Assembly: GCA_020883125.1 (NCBI GenBank)
Contig: JAHREW010000004.1
Span: 50,236 to 114,235 of the forward strand
Source of the DNA: Microcoleus sp. CAWBG506
GTDB lineage: Bacteria > Cyanobacteriota > Cyanobacteriia > Cyanobacteriales > Microcoleaceae
Length of the DNA stretch: 64,000 bases
Direction of reading: 5' to 3'
In this document: one piece after another, positions 21,314-30,471 of the stretch
Numbering within the stretch: the first letter of the stretch is position 1
How the letters are laid out: every line of letters begins with the position of its first letter
The notes under the pieces: model-generated
What the model was told of the DNA's origin: nothing
Seen by the model: only the letters and a program-made list of their open reading frames with translations
Databases searched by the model: none
Program-made: the position numbers and the translations under genes

Positions 21314-22780
21314 ATGATTCCCAACCATTCCTTCGCGGCTGACGAGCATTCTAGCAAACCTGACAAGCCCGAGGAAGCTTGCGGCGTTTTCGGTATCTAC
21401 GCACCTGGTGAAGATGTCGCCAAGTTGACCTATTTTGGTTTGTATGCGTTGCAGCACCGAGGCCAGGAATCCGCAGGTATTGCCACCTTTGATGGCGATC
21501 GAGTATACCTGCACAAAGATATGGGACTGGTTTCCCAAGTCTTCAATGAATCTAGTTTAGGTCACTTGCCCGGTAATTTAGCCGTAGGTCATACTCGCTA
21601 CTCTACTACTGGCTCGTCGCGGGTTGTCAACGCTCAACCTGTGGTCGTCCAAACTCGTTTGGGAAGTCTGGCTCTAGCACATAACGGGAATCTTGTCAAT
21701 ACAAAAGAATTGCGGGAAGAATTGTTGTCTCGGAACTGCGAGTTTGTCAGCACGACGGATTCAGAGGCGATCGCCGTGGCGATCGGTTCGGAGGTAGATA
21801 AGGGTAAAGATTGGCTCGAAGCAGCCATCACTGCCTTTGGGATGTGCCAAGGAGCCTTTAGTTTGACCATCGCCACCCCCAAAGGTGTCATGGGAGTCCG
21901 CGATCCCCACGGAGTGCGCCCCTTGGTAATTGGCACTCTACCCACAAATCCGGTACGGTATGTTTTGGCATCGGAAACTTGCGGATTAGATATTATCGGT
22001 GCGGAATTTTTGCGCGACGTAGAACCGGGAGAATTAGTTTGGATCACAGATGAAGGTATGGCTTCCTTTCACTGGAGTCAGCAACAAAAACGCAAACTTT
22101 GCATCTTTGAAATGATCTATTTTGCTCGACCAGATAGCATGATGGAAGGTGAAAGTTTGTACAGCTATCGACTACGAATCGGGCGTTTATTAGCCGCTGA
22201 ATCTCCGGCAGATGCTGATATAGTCATCGGCGTTCCTGATTCTGGAATCCCAGCGGCGATCGGTTTTTCTCAAGCTTCCGGCATTCCCTACGCGGAAGGA
22301 TTGATTAAAAATCGCTACGTCGGACGCACTTTTATTCAGCCGACTCAAACTATGCGGGAGTCAGGAATCCGCATGAAACTAAACCCTCTGCGAGATGTGT
22401 TGGAAGGGAAACGGGTAATCATTATCGATGATTCGATCGTCCGCGGTACTACCAGTCGCAAAATAGTCAAAGCCTTGCGGGATGCTGGTGCTACCGCAGT
22501 TCACATGAGAATTTCTTCCCCCCCTGTGACTCATCCTTGTTTCTATGGCATTGACACCGACAATCAAGATCAGTTGATTGCTGCTACTAAGTCTGTCGCT
22601 GAAATCGCAGATCAAATTGAGGTTGATTCTTTGGCTTTCTTGAGTTGGGAAGGAATGCTTAAGGCGACTAATGAAGATACGAACAGTTTCTGTTCTGCGT
22701 GTTTTACCGGCGATTATCCGATCCAGGTTCCCGAATTGATTAAACGAGCGAAGCTAATATTAGAAAAAGCTGCAACTTAG
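21314..22780 (+). CDS. purF: Amidophosphoribosyltransferase
   Basis: 488 aa, first committed step of purine synthesis (PRPP plus glutamine gives phosphoribosylamine). The 22-residue propeptide (MIPNHSF...PEEA) precedes the catalytic Cys23 of the N-terminal nucleophile glutaminase domain (CGVFGIYAPGED, ALQHRGQESAG). The phosphoribosyltransferase domain has VIIIDDSIVRGTT near residue 370. Cysteines at KLCIFEM, THPCFYG and FCSACF match the four iron-sulfur ligands of the B. subtilis-type enzyme. purL, a pathway partner, lies 18 kb away on the other strand. Confidence 0.96.
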   Translation: MIPNHSFAADEHSSKPDKPEEACGVFGIYAPGEDVAKLTYFGLYALQHRGQESAGIATFDGDRVYLHKDMGLVSQVFNESSLGHLPGNLAVGHTRYSTTGSSRVVNAQPVVVQTRLGSLALAHNGNLVNTKELREELLSRNCEFVSTTDSEAIAVAIGSEVDKGKDWLEAAITAFGMCQGAFSLTIATPKGVMGVRDPHGVRPLVIGTLPTNPVRYVLASETCGLDIIGAEFLRDVEPGELVWITDEGMASFHWSQQQKRKLCIFEMIYFARPDSMMEGESLYSYRLRIGRLLAAESPADADIVIGVPDSGIPAAIGFSQASGIPYAEGLIKNRYVGRTFIQPTQTMRESGIRMKLNPLRDVLEGKRVIIIDDSIVRGTTSRKIVKALRDAGATAVHMRISSPPVTHPCFYGIDTDNQDQLIAATKSVAEIADQIEVDSLAFLSWEGMLKATNEDTNSFCSACFTGDYPIQVPELIKRAKLILEKAAT

Positions 22781-23241
22781 AAGAAGTCATTAGTCAGTAG
22801 TCATTAGTCATTAGTCATTAGTCATTTGTTAATTGCTACCAAGGCCCGATGCCCAATACTTCGGCTACGCTCAGCACAGGTGCCCGATGCCCTTCTGCCA
22901 TAACTCGTTGCCAGACTGTGTGTAGAAATGTTAAATTAAATTAGCTTTGCCATTGGCAGGCTGGAAGCTTTGCTTCCAAAACCTCACTCTCAGATCGAAG
23001 TCGCATTTCGCACTTCCAACGGGCACAGGAGATTTTTTCAGATAACAGGGTCGATCGCACAAATTTTCCCCCTACCAGCATTCCCCAAGCCACTGGGCTG
23101 GAGAATCGCCGACGGATGATTTCCTGCGAACTAAATAACTTTAGAAACCCTTACTGAGTATAAATTATGGCTCCTTGGAGCCAGAGTGACTGATAAGTAA
23201 CGAAATGCGGTTTCTCAAGTCAGCTTAAAATCGGAAACTTC
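22781..23241. other. Intergenic region upstream of desB with short repeats
   Basis: CATTAGT heptads at 22789-22825 and a CTTCGGCTACGCTCAGC repeat at 22859-22875 come first. The remaining roughly 350 bp is a long leader or promoter region for desB, a class of gene that is often cold-induced. I could not identify a riboswitch or sRNA. Confidence 0.45.
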
Positions 23242-24327
23242 GTGCAATCAAATACTGTTCTCAATCAGCCGAGCGATAAAAGCTCATCCTCTCGTACAAC
23301 AGAGTTACCTTTTACTCTTGCTGATATCAAATCAGCCATTCCAGCCCATTGTTTTGAACCCTCGGCGGGGAAATCCCTTGCTTACTTCTTCTTGGATCTT
23401 GGAATCATCGCAGGTTTATATGCGATCGCCTATACCCTTGATTCCTGGTTCTTTTATCCCATATTCTGGTTAATGCAGGGAACCATGTTTTGGGCATTGT
23501 TTGTAGTCGGCCACGACTGTGGACACGGTTCCTTCTCTAAGAGCAAATGGCTCAACAACCTGATCGGACACCTTTCCCACGCTCCAATTCTCGTACCCTT
23601 CCACGGTTGGCGGATCAGCCACAGAACCCACCACGCCAATACAGGTAGCTTGGATACTGACGAAAGCTGGTATCCGGTGTCCGAGAGCAAATACAATCAA
23701 ATGCCCTGGTATGAAAAACTGGGACGCTTCTATTTGATGTTATTTGCCTATCCAATATATCTATTTCGTCGATCGCCCGATCGGGTAGGTTCTCACTTCA
23801 TGCCGAGTAGCCCCATTTTCCGTCCTTCCGAAAAATGGGATGTGTTAACCAGCACAGCATCCTTAATAGTAATGGTCGGATTTTTGGGTGCGTTAACCTA
23901 TCAATTTGGTTGGCTGTTTTTACTCAAATTCTACTTGGTTCCCTATGTAATTTTCGTGATGTGGTTGGATTTGGTAACATTCCTGCACCACACGGAGCCG
24001 GATATCCCCTGGTATCGTGGAGATGACTGGTACTTCTTGAAAGGTGCCTTATCAACGATCGATCGGGATTATGGCATCATCAACCCTATCCATCACGACA
24101 TCGGCACCCACGTAGCCCACCACATTTTCTCGACAATGCCACACTATCACTTGAAGGAAGCAACCGAAGCCATCAAGCCAGTGTTGGGCGATTATTATCG
24201 CAAATCAAGCGAGCCAATTTGGAAGAGCTTTATTCGCTCTTACTGGGATTGTCATTTTGTTTCCGATACAGGATCTAAAGTGTACTACGAATCGCCTAAC
24301 AGTCGGAGTTATAGCCAAGTGAAGTAA
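23242..24327 (+). CDS. desB: Acyl-lipid omega-3 (delta-15) desaturase DesB
   Basis: 361 aa membrane di-iron enzyme inserting the omega-3 double bond into membrane lipid acyl chains, typically raised in the cold. The three histidine boxes are HDCGH (residue 91 on), HRTHH and HVAHH. SKSKWLNNLIGHLSHAPILV followed by PFHGWRISHRTHHANTG is the DesB signature and distinguishes it from DesA. The start is GTG at 23242. A later in-frame start would remove part of the N-terminal region. It is monocistronic with a terminator behind it. Confidence 0.9.
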   Translation: MQSNTVLNQPSDKSSSSRTTELPFTLADIKSAIPAHCFEPSAGKSLAYFFLDLGIIAGLYAIAYTLDSWFFYPIFWLMQGTMFWALFVVGHDCGHGSFSKSKWLNNLIGHLSHAPILVPFHGWRISHRTHHANTGSLDTDESWYPVSESKYNQMPWYEKLGRFYLMLFAYPIYLFRRSPDRVGSHFMPSSPIFRPSEKWDVLTSTASLIVMVGFLGALTYQFGWLFLLKFYLVPYVIFVMWLDLVTFLHHTEPDIPWYRGDDWYFLKGALSTIDRDYGIINPIHHDIGTHVAHHIFSTMPHYHLKEATEAIKPVLGDYYRKSSEPIWKSFIRSYWDCHFVSDTGSKVYYESPNSRSYSQVK

Positions 24328-24344
24328 ATCCACTAGGACTTACC

Positions 24345-24415
24345 AAAAAACCCGGTTTCTGAACCTAAATTTGTCATTTCAAATTGATAAAAATGTTCAG
24401 AAACCGGGCTTTTTA
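24345..24415 (+). terminator. Terminator of desB (AAACCCGGTTTCT palindrome)
   Basis: CCCGGTTTCTGAAC at 24351-24364 pairs with GTTCAGAAACCGGG at 24395-24408, followed by CTTTTTAT. The stem is 14 bp. Confidence 0.75.
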
Positions 24416-24518
24416 TATCAAATCCGTTGACATCGGAATTATTATTTCTCTCTTCTCTTTCTCTGTGTCCTCTGTGTCCTCTGTGGTTTAATCATTCCGA
24501 TACAACCGGAATTGATAT
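24415..24518. mobile_element. Complete MITE-like element, 104 bp
   Basis: The ends ATATCAAATCCG...ATCGGAAT and, in inverse complement, ATATCAATTCCG...ATCGGAAT agree at about 20 of 25 positions. The core is a pyrimidine-rich CTCTTCTCTTTCTCTGTGTC stretch. The copy at 12006 shares left end and core, and 30147-30365 shares both ends but has another core. It has no coding capacity. Confidence 0.7.
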
Positions 24519-24544
24519 TATTTTTTATATTTAAACTTGTTATA

Positions 24545-24988
24545 TTATTGCCTCTGACTTCTTCCTTCAAAATCTGCTATAAAATTCAACAAAATACGTT
24601 GGTGAGCAACACCAAAAGGTCGCACATCTCCTGACTGCTGGGAAAAGCATTTTCCAGCCCGAATCTCCTCCGGTGTCAACAACTTCAGATCCCAACCCTC
24701 AAGCAAAACTAAATCATTGACATCGACATCAAGTCGTGCATGAAAAACATGGCGGATCACATCTCCTTCTACATCCTCACAAAAAAAAGAAACACTGGGA
24801 GGAGCATAACTAATTTCCTCCTTCAATTCCCGTAGGACAGCAACTTCCGGCGTTTCTTCCGGTTCCATATGACCACCAAACAAAGCCCAATGTCCGGGAT
24901 ATCTAATATGAGGCACATCATCCCGCAACTGGCACAGAAACTTGCCATCTCGGTACAAAATAGCGATCGCAACGTGAATTTTAGTCAT
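24545..24988 (-). CDS. Nudix hydrolase
   Basis: 147 aa. The Nudix box reads GGHMEPEETPEVAVLRELKE followed by EISY, matching G-x5-E-x7-R-E-x2-E-E with Ser at the usual late Gly position. The N-terminus MTKIHVAIAILYRDGKFLCQ is typical. The substrate (a nucleoside diphosphate linked to another moiety) cannot be told from sequence. It ends three bases before the lipoprotein gene's 3' end on the same strand, so the two may be cotranscribed. A decayed copy of its 3' third occurs at 36771-36920. Confidence 0.88.
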   Translation of the reverse strand: MTKIHVAIAILYRDGKFLCQLRDDVPHIRYPGHWALFGGHMEPEETPEVAVLRELKEEISYAPPSVSFFCEDVEGDVIRHVFHARLDVDVNDLVLLEGWDLKLLTPEEIRAGKCFSQQSGDVRPFGVAHQRILLNFIADFEGRSQRQ

Positions 24989-24991
24989 TAG

Positions 24992-25417
24992 TTATTGGTT
25001 ATTGGTTATTGGTTTACGTTTAAGCAGTTCAACTTCTTCAATATAAACCTCACCTAAATCTTCAGCCAAACCCTTGAGCTTAATACTTTTATAGCGAACT
25101 TGCCCCTTGAGCATGATTTGATCTCCTAGCTGTGGCAAAGCCTGCTTAGTTAAAACCCAAATACTACCACTAGCATCTTGAAGTTGATAAGCGGCATTCC
25201 CCACAAACGGAGCGCGATTTTCCACCTTTCCATCGATATAAACCTCCGCATCCACTTGCCGTTTTTCTTGAATAGCACTAATTTTAGAAACATTAAAACC
25301 AAAATTAAATTGAGACGCCGGCAAATTTGCACAACTTACTAAACCGCTAGCGATCGCGAGGAATAAACAACCCATGGAGAACTTTTGAAGCCAAACTTCC
25401 TTAATTGCATTAGTCAT
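24992..25417 (-). CDS. Putative lipoprotein with OB-fold-like domain
   Basis: 141 aa, family not recognised with certainty. Residues about 14-29 are hydrophobic and end in LVSC, a lipobox-like site. The rest (AEVYIDGKVENRAPFVGNAA, YQLQDASGSIWVLTK, GDQIMLKGQVRYKSI) has the beta-strand rhythm of small OB-fold domains. There is no catalytic motif. It lies immediately upstream of the Nudix gene on the same strand and divergent to folD. Confidence 0.65.
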   Translation of the reverse strand: MTNAIKEVWLQKFSMGCLFLAIASGLVSCANLPASQFNFGFNVSKISAIQEKRQVDAEVYIDGKVENRAPFVGNAAYQLQDASGSIWVLTKQALPQLGDQIMLKGQVRYKSIKLKGLAEDLGEVYIEEVELLKRKPITNNQ

Positions 25418-25562
25418 CTTTCAAATGATTTGAAATGTGAGATACGACTCAACTTTAACCAGAATCCTGAGAATCGATCGAAACTAAGCAATTTCGATAT
25501 TATAGTCCTTGGCGACGGTTAAGCTAAAATCTAAAATCGTCAGCCCTAACCCAGAGTCTACT

Positions 25563-26432
25563 ATGGATGCCAAAACTGCTCAAATACTAGATGGCAAAGC
25601 TTTAGCAACAAAGATTCAAAACGAGCTGAGCGATCGAGTTCATTCCCTACAAACCCAGATTGGGCGTCCTCCGGGACTTGCGGTACTGATGGTGGGCGAC
25701 AACCCAGCCAGCGCAGCTTACGTGCGAAACAAAGAACGAGCCTGCGCTAAAGTTGGCATAGCTTCCTTTGGTCAGCATTATCCCGCAAATGCAACTCAAG
25801 CCGAACTCGAACTGGCAATTCATGCACTCAACGAGGACGATCGAGTAGACGGGATTTTAGTACAACTCCCACTTCCAGAGCACTTAGACGCAATTTCTCT
25901 ACTCTACCAAATTGCCCCCGCCAAAGATGCAGACGGACTCCACCCTGTAAATTTAGGCAGCCTGGTACGGGGAGAACAAGGTTTACGCAGTTGTACTCCC
26001 GCCGGAGTCATGCGACTGTTGCAAGAATACCAGATTGATTTAAAAGGAAAAAATGCCGTAGTTTTGGGGCGGAGTATTTTAGTAGGTAAACCGATGGCGC
26101 TGATGCTATTAGAAGCCGATTGTACAGTGACAGTAGCTCATTCGCGGACGAAAAACCTAGAATCCATAACCAGCCAAGCCGATATCTTAATCGCCGCCGT
26201 CGGCCGCACAGAAATGATTACAGCTAATATGGTGAAACCAGGAGCCGTAGTCATCGATGTCGGTATCAACCGCGTTGTCAATCCAGACGGTACTAGCCGG
26301 TTGGCGGGAGATGTGGACTTTGATGCTGTTAAAACAGTAGCGGAATTTATCACACCAGTGCCAGGAGGAATCGGGCCAATGACTGTGGCGATGCTTTTGG
26401 AAAATACCGTTTCTAGTTACAGCATCAAGTAG
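25563..26432 (+). CDS. folD: Methylenetetrahydrofolate dehydrogenase/cyclohydrolase
   Basis: 289 aa from the ATG at 25563 ([15 protein letters not shown]); an 18-codon TTG extension is not needed. Bifunctional cytoplasmic enzyme interconverting 5,10-methylene- and 10-formyl-tetrahydrofolate. Motifs are [20 protein letters not shown] with the catalytic Lys in [12 protein letters not shown], and the NADP site [33 protein letters not shown] closes the family pattern. In many cyanobacteria folD lies next to crtE; here about 10.6 kb of accessory DNA separates them. Confidence 0.95.
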   Translation: MDAKTAQILDGKALATKIQNELSDRVHSLQTQIGRPPGLAVLMVGDNPASAAYVRNKERACAKVGIASFGQHYPANATQAELELAIHALNEDDRVDGILVQLPLPEHLDAISLLYQIAPAKDADGLHPVNLGSLVRGEQGLRSCTPAGVMRLLQEYQIDLKGKNAVVLGRSILVGKPMALMLLEADCTVTVAHSRTKNLESITSQADILIAAVGRTEMITANMVKPGAVVIDVGINRVVNPDGTSRLAGDVDFDAVKTVAEFITPVPGGIGPMTVAMLLENTVSSYSIK

Positions 26433-26479
26433 TCATTAGACATCTCCAATAATTCCTGTGGAACAGGCATCCTGCCTGT

Positions 26480-26752
26480 TCAAGACATTTTTTTTGGAAG
26501 ATGTCTTTTGGCTTTAAATTCCAGAACTATCATTTGACGTGGAAAATACCAAGGATTAAGCGATGCAGGCGACTCGCAACCAATTTCCGACAAAACACTC
26601 AAAATTGCCCCAACTATAGCCCCCACATTGCCCTTACCCCCAAACTCAGCCACAAAACGCCCACCCGGCTTCAGTGATTTTGCCACGCAATTAATCACAG
26701 CATCCGCTTCCTTAACCCAATGCAAAACAGAATTCCAAAAATCTTGTAACAT
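26480..26752 (-). pseudogene. SAM-dependent methyltransferase fragment
   Basis: The central part reads LHWVKEADAVINCVAKSLKP followed by GGRFVAEFGGKGNV, then CESPASLNPWYFP, which is the post-motif I-III stretch of class I methyltransferases of the trans-aconitate-methyltransferase type. The N-terminal SAM-binding GxGxG motif and the C-terminal third are missing, and the ends (MLQDFWN and KAKRHLPKKMS) fit no family pattern. The fragment abuts the TnpB element at about 26750, which is one likely breakpoint. Confidence 0.65.
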
Positions 26753-26835
26753 CCTTCTTTCCTCTTCACAGAAAGACCTCGGTATGCGGGAAGCCCAGCG
26801 TCTTCAGACCTGGGAGGGAAGCGACTCGCGGGACT

Positions 26836-27015
26836 TTAGTCCCCTTGTTCTGCCAACAGTTCATCAATAAACCTTCTAACTTTGTTCTGCCAGTCATCTA
26901 CAGTCATCAATCGCTCTCGGACACCCGGCATAACCTTAAGTTGGACAGGGGTTCTAGCGTAGGCAATTCCCTTGTCTGCCTTCCATCCGAGATTAGGATT
27001 TCCACCTTTCTTCAT
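26836..27015 (-). CDS. Small TnpB-associated protein, divergent to tnpB
   Basis: 59 aa from the internal ATG at 27015 (MKKGGNPNLGWKADKG); 17 more codons to 27066 would overlap the tnpB promoter. The sequence continues VQLKVMPGVRERLMTVDDWQ and NKVRRFIDELLAEQ. It has two predicted helices, is basic, and resembles short proteins I recall beside cyanobacterial tnpB genes (pattern GGNPxxG...L...WQ..VR..I). It may be a DNA-binding regulator, but this is inference. The homologous position in the 54.6-kb relic has lost it. Confidence 0.55.
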   Translation of the reverse strand: MKKGGNPNLGWKADKGIAYARTPVQLKVMPGVRERLMTVDDWQNKVRRFIDELLAEQGD

Positions 27016-27082
27016 TTTGCTATTGAAACCTTGTGATTTATGGTATACCATATAAGAATACAACACATTGAAGGTCGAATCA

Positions 27083-28408
27083 ATGGCAAAAACAAAGAAA
27101 AAGATGGGAGTTCAGCAAGTTCTCTTGAATCCTGACCCAGAGACGAAAGCAATCTTGCAATACCTCTGTGAGCAATCAGGTAAGGTCTACAACAGCGGTG
27201 TCTATTTTTCTCGTCAGACTTTTTTCAAGACTGGGAAGATGATGACCGGGAAATATGACCTTGATTTTGAACCCACTGTTTCCAAGACTCAAACGGCTCA
27301 GAGTATGCCGTCTACTCCTATGCAGCAAACCCTTAGATCTGTAATTGAGTCTTGGAAATCCTTTAAAGAACTTCGCGGTTTGCACTCTAAAGGTCAGTTG
27401 CACTTTCGACCTAAACCTCCGGGGTATCTTGAAGGTTCCAAGCTCTTCAAAGTTGCATATCCCAATAGCGGTGGTCAAAAACCTTTGCTTAAAGATGGTC
27501 AACTTAGATTCAGTTTGGGGCTTACAGTTTCCCGATGGTTCAAGGTGAAAGAGTTCTTTCTGCCTACTATCTCTAATATTGAGATGTCAAAAGTGAAAGA
27601 ATTTACGATTCTTCCAAAGAACGGTGCATTCTACCTTGAATGCAGCTATGAAGTCCCAACTCAGCAAGCCGATGTAGACCCTTCAGAAGCCCTAGGCATT
27701 GACTTAGGGACTTCTGCAAACATGGCGGCTTGTGTGGATACCAAAGGTAATTCCTTCTTGATTGACGCTTTCAATATGAAGGCTATGAATCAACTTTGGA
27801 ATAAGCGAGTCTCTACCCGGAAAGAAGGAAAGTCTTCGGACCACTGGGATTCGTGGCTTGATAGAGTGACTCGTAAGCGCAACCATCAGATGAGGGATGG
27901 CGTAAATAAAGCTGCAAAATTGATTGTTGACCATTGTATTAAACATGGTATCGGGACAATTGTTTGCGGATGGAATGAGGGATTCAAAGTCAATTCCAAT
28001 ATAGGAAGAGTGAACAACCAAAAATTTGTTCAGATGCCTTTAGCAAAGCTGAAAGACCGTATCCAACAGCTTTGCGATGTGAATGGACTTACATTTGAAA
28101 CGACCGAAGAAGCCTATACGTCTAAGGCAAGTTTTCTTGATGGCGACTCCCTACCCAAGTATGGCGAAAAACCAGAAGGGTGGAAAGCATCAGGTAAGCG
28201 TGTTAAACGTGGTTTATATCAGTCCGGTGATGGCTCAAGAGTGAATGCAGACCTAAATGGTGCAGCAAATATCTTGAGAAAAGTAGCCTCCAACTTAGGT
28301 TTAGATCTAAGCAGAGTGGGTAGACGGTCTTTGACAACCGTAGCGAGGATTAAACTGTGGGCAAGTCCTACGGTTAAACCCCTGTCAGCAGAATCTCAGT
28401 CTCTTTAG
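27083..28408 (+). CDS. tnpB: TnpB-family RNA-guided nuclease (IS200/IS605 OrfB)
   Basis: 441 aa from the ATG at 27083 (MAKTKKKMGVQQVLLNPD); a TTG 15 bases upstream is the alternative. The RuvC-like triad is visible: D207 in LGIDLGTSANMAACV, E299 in VCGWNEGFK and D390 in NADLNGAANILRK. The usual C-x2-C zinc finger between the last two motifs is absent and replaced by AYTSKASFLDGDSLPKYG and WKASGKRVKRGLYQSGDG, a finger-less subgroup. TnpB proteins cut DNA guided by an omega RNA from the element's right end. The frame is intact, so it is probably active or recently so. Confidence 0.88.
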   Translation: MAKTKKKMGVQQVLLNPDPETKAILQYLCEQSGKVYNSGVYFSRQTFFKTGKMMTGKYDLDFEPTVSKTQTAQSMPSTPMQQTLRSVIESWKSFKELRGLHSKGQLHFRPKPPGYLEGSKLFKVAYPNSGGQKPLLKDGQLRFSLGLTVSRWFKVKEFFLPTISNIEMSKVKEFTILPKNGAFYLECSYEVPTQQADVDPSEALGIDLGTSANMAACVDTKGNSFLIDAFNMKAMNQLWNKRVSTRKEGKSSDHWDSWLDRVTRKRNHQMRDGVNKAAKLIVDHCIKHGIGTIVCGWNEGFKVNSNIGRVNNQKFVQMPLAKLKDRIQQLCDVNGLTFETTEEAYTSKASFLDGDSLPKYGEKPEGWKASGKRVKRGLYQSGDGSRVNADLNGAANILRKVASNLGLDLSRVGRRSLTTVARIKLWASPTVKPLSAESQSL

Positions 28409-28445
28409 AGCTGAGAGTGTCAATTCGTGTCCTTAGCGCCTTCGC

Positions 28446-28693
28446 GGTTCGTTATCATCCATTTTTTCGATCGCACAAGTTGACAATTAAATCATTAAAT
28501 TTCCAATTACCTATTCCCAATTCCCCAATTCCCCAATTATCAATTCCCCAATTATCAATTACCCAATTACCTATTCCCCAATTATCAATTGCTAATTATC
28601 AAAATGTCCAATATCTTTCGATCGATCGGCCACCGTAAAAGTCGGCGCGATCGACCTTAATCACTCATCGATTAGTCCCAACCGGAATCCCTC
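28446..28693. repeat. CCCCAATTAT-type tandem repeats behind the encapsulin operon
   Basis: CAATTCCCCAATTATCAATT-like units run at 28500-28600, an STRR-type array. The opposite-oriented dispersed repeat CCTTAGCGCCTTCGCGG lies at 28432-28448. No gene is seen. Confidence 0.8.
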
Positions 28694-30100
28694 CTAGCGC
28701 CCAATTTCAACATCTTCAAGGATACCAAGTGCGTCAGGTACTAGCACGGCTGCGGAGTAATATGCAGTAACAAGGTAGGACATAATCGCCTTTTCACTAA
28801 TACCCATAAATCTAACAGATAGGCCTGGTTGATATTCGTCGGGTATTCCTGTTTGTTGTAAACCGATCACGCCCTGATCTTCTTCGCCAGTACGCATCAC
28901 AAGAATAGAACTGGTTTGGTTCTTGGTGATGGGTATCTTATTGCAGGGAAGAAGAGGTACACCACGCCACGCAATAACTTTACTCCCGTCCATGTCGAGG
29001 TTTGGTGGATAGATGCCCAAGCGGTTACACTGCCGGCCGAAGGCTGCAATAGTGCGAGGATGGGCTAACAAAAACTTCGACTTTCTGCGGCGAGTAAGCA
29101 ATTCATCTAAGTCGTCAGGTGTAGGCGCACCAGTGCGGGGATGAAGACGCTGTTTAAGGTCAGCATTGTGCAGTAAACCAAATTCACGGTTATTGATCAA
29201 TTCATATTCTTGACGTTCCCGTAATGCCTCAATCGTCAGACGTAATTGTTGTTCCGTCTGGTTCATTGGTTCATTATACAAATCAGCGACGCGAGTATTG
29301 ATCCTTAACACAGTTTGGGCAATACTTAACTCATATTCGCGGGGAGAAAGTTCGTAGTCAACGAAAGTCCCTGGTAATTGAGTTTCTCCAGTATGTCCTG
29401 AAGATAAAGCAATGGTGGCTTCACCCTGCTTATTCTGTGGTAATTGTGCGCGAGTTACGGCTCGATCGATATGAGTCTGTAAAGCCTCCGACTGGTTCAG
29501 AATTTCCCTAAACGCTTGTTGTGGTAAGCTTAATACTGTGCATCGAGTCACAGCTTTAACCGTAAACTTCCAATTGCTTTGAGATGCTACTAAAGCTTCA
29601 TCGCCAAAATGATCCCCATCAGCTAACCCACCTAATAAAGGTTCTTCTTCATATTTGGGAAGACCAAATTTATTAAGTTTACCATGAGCGATCAGGAAAA
29701 GTCGATCGACTGGTTGACCTGATTGTACAATAATGTCACCAGAAGCAAACTCCTGTTGCACGAAGCGACTAGCTAAAGCTGTTAAGACTTCAACATCATC
29801 AAAACCTCGCAATAAGGGTAATTCGGTCAGTTCTTGAGGAATTACCTCAATATTTGCACCTGTATTCGTAAAAGTAATTCGTCCATCACCTAAAGTATAG
29901 GTTAAACGACGGTTTACCCGATAATTACCACCTTTGATCTGCACCCACGGCAACATCTTCAACAACCACCGCGAGGTAATTTCCTGCATTTGCGGTGCAG
30001 ATTTAGTTGTTGTTGCCAAATTACGGGCTGCTGCTGTACCTAAACTCTGTTGAGGTTGTCCATTCTCAACCTCCAAACTCGAATCATTAGAATATGTCAT
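28694..30100 (-). CDS. Family 2B encapsulin shell protein with cNMP-binding domain (copy 2)
   Basis: 468 aa. It has an N-terminal arm ([34 protein letters not shown]), an inserted cyclic-nucleotide-binding domain at about residues 95-210 ([33 protein letters not shown]), then an HK97-like shell region ([20 protein letters not shown] to [20 protein letters not shown] and [18 protein letters not shown]). These match the family 2B encapsulins, earlier annotated as cyclic-nucleotide-binding proteins beside terpene synthases. It would self-assemble into a cytoplasmic protein shell. It is last in the terpene synthase cluster, 371 bp after copy 1. Confidence 0.85.
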   Translation of the reverse strand: MTYSNDSSLEVENGQPQQSLGTAAARNLATTTKSAPQMQEITSRWLLKMLPWVQIKGGNYRVNRRLTYTLGDGRITFTNTGANIEVIPQELTELPLLRGFDDVEVLTALASRFVQQEFASGDIIVQSGQPVDRLFLIAHGKLNKFGLPKYEEEPLLGGLADGDHFGDEALVASQSNWKFTVKAVTRCTVLSLPQQAFREILNQSEALQTHIDRAVTRAQLPQNKQGEATIALSSGHTGETQLPGTFVDYELSPREYELSIAQTVLRINTRVADLYNEPMNQTEQQLRLTIEALRERQEYELINNREFGLLHNADLKQRLHPRTGAPTPDDLDELLTRRRKSKFLLAHPRTIAAFGRQCNRLGIYPPNLDMDGSKVIAWRGVPLLPCNKIPITKNQTSSILVMRTGEEDQGVIGLQQTGIPDEYQPGLSVRFMGISEKAIMSYLVTAYYSAAVLVPDALGILEDVEIGR

Positions 30101-30146
30101 TACCTCATCCTTTACTTACTAACAAAAATACCCGCTCTAATAGGTG

Positions 30147-30365
30147 ATATCAAATCCGGTTCCATCGGAATTAATATTACCCGGAATCAGGAAACGGCAA
30201 TGCCGTGTCCCTACAATTAATTGGGGTAGTCCAAGGGCAATGCCGTGTCCCTACAATTAATTGGGGTAGTCCAAGGGCACTGCCGTGTCCCTACAATTAA
30301 TTGGGGTAGTCCAAGGGCACTGCCGTGTCCTCCATATCATGTCTGAGTGCAACCGGAATTTATAT
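30147..30365. repeat. MITE-like ends enclosing a 40-bp tandem repeat
   Basis: The unit TGCCGTGTCCCTACAATTAA plus TTGGGGTAGTCCAAGGGCAA occurs at 30201-30240, 30241-30280 and 30281-30320, with a further 10 bases. It is bounded by ATATCAAATCCGG (30147) and CCGGAATTTATAT (30353-30365), near-complementary ends like those of the 24415 element. It lies between the two encapsulin genes and could separate their transcription. Confidence 0.8.
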
Positions 30366-30471
30366 GAGAGGTTAAGACGATTGTTTTGTCAATAATTACT
30401 GGATTTAACGCTTAAAATAGAGCGTAATTACCGATTGACAAAAATCAATTACCTTAACCTCTCAAAACCAA

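Larger units (their letters stand above)
26755..28445 (+). mobile_element. TnpB-bearing IS605-group element
   Basis: Contains tnpB, a divergent small gene and flanking structure. The left flank 26780-26835 (ATGCGGGAAGCCCAGCG, CTTCAGACCTGGGAGGGAAG) is recognisably the same as 54606-54675 next to a broken tnpB, so it belongs to the element. On the right a small hairpin CTCAGTCTCTTTAGAGCTGAG overlaps the tnpB stop (28397-28417) and is a candidate for the right end and omega-RNA 3' part. No tnpA is present, so movement would need a transposase in trans. Borders are approximate. Confidence 0.7.

Noticed and set aside
30201-30330. Tandem repeat as a CRISPR array
   Set aside because: Units are contiguous with no variable spacers. 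No cas genes or spacer-repeat alternation were seen anywhere in the window.
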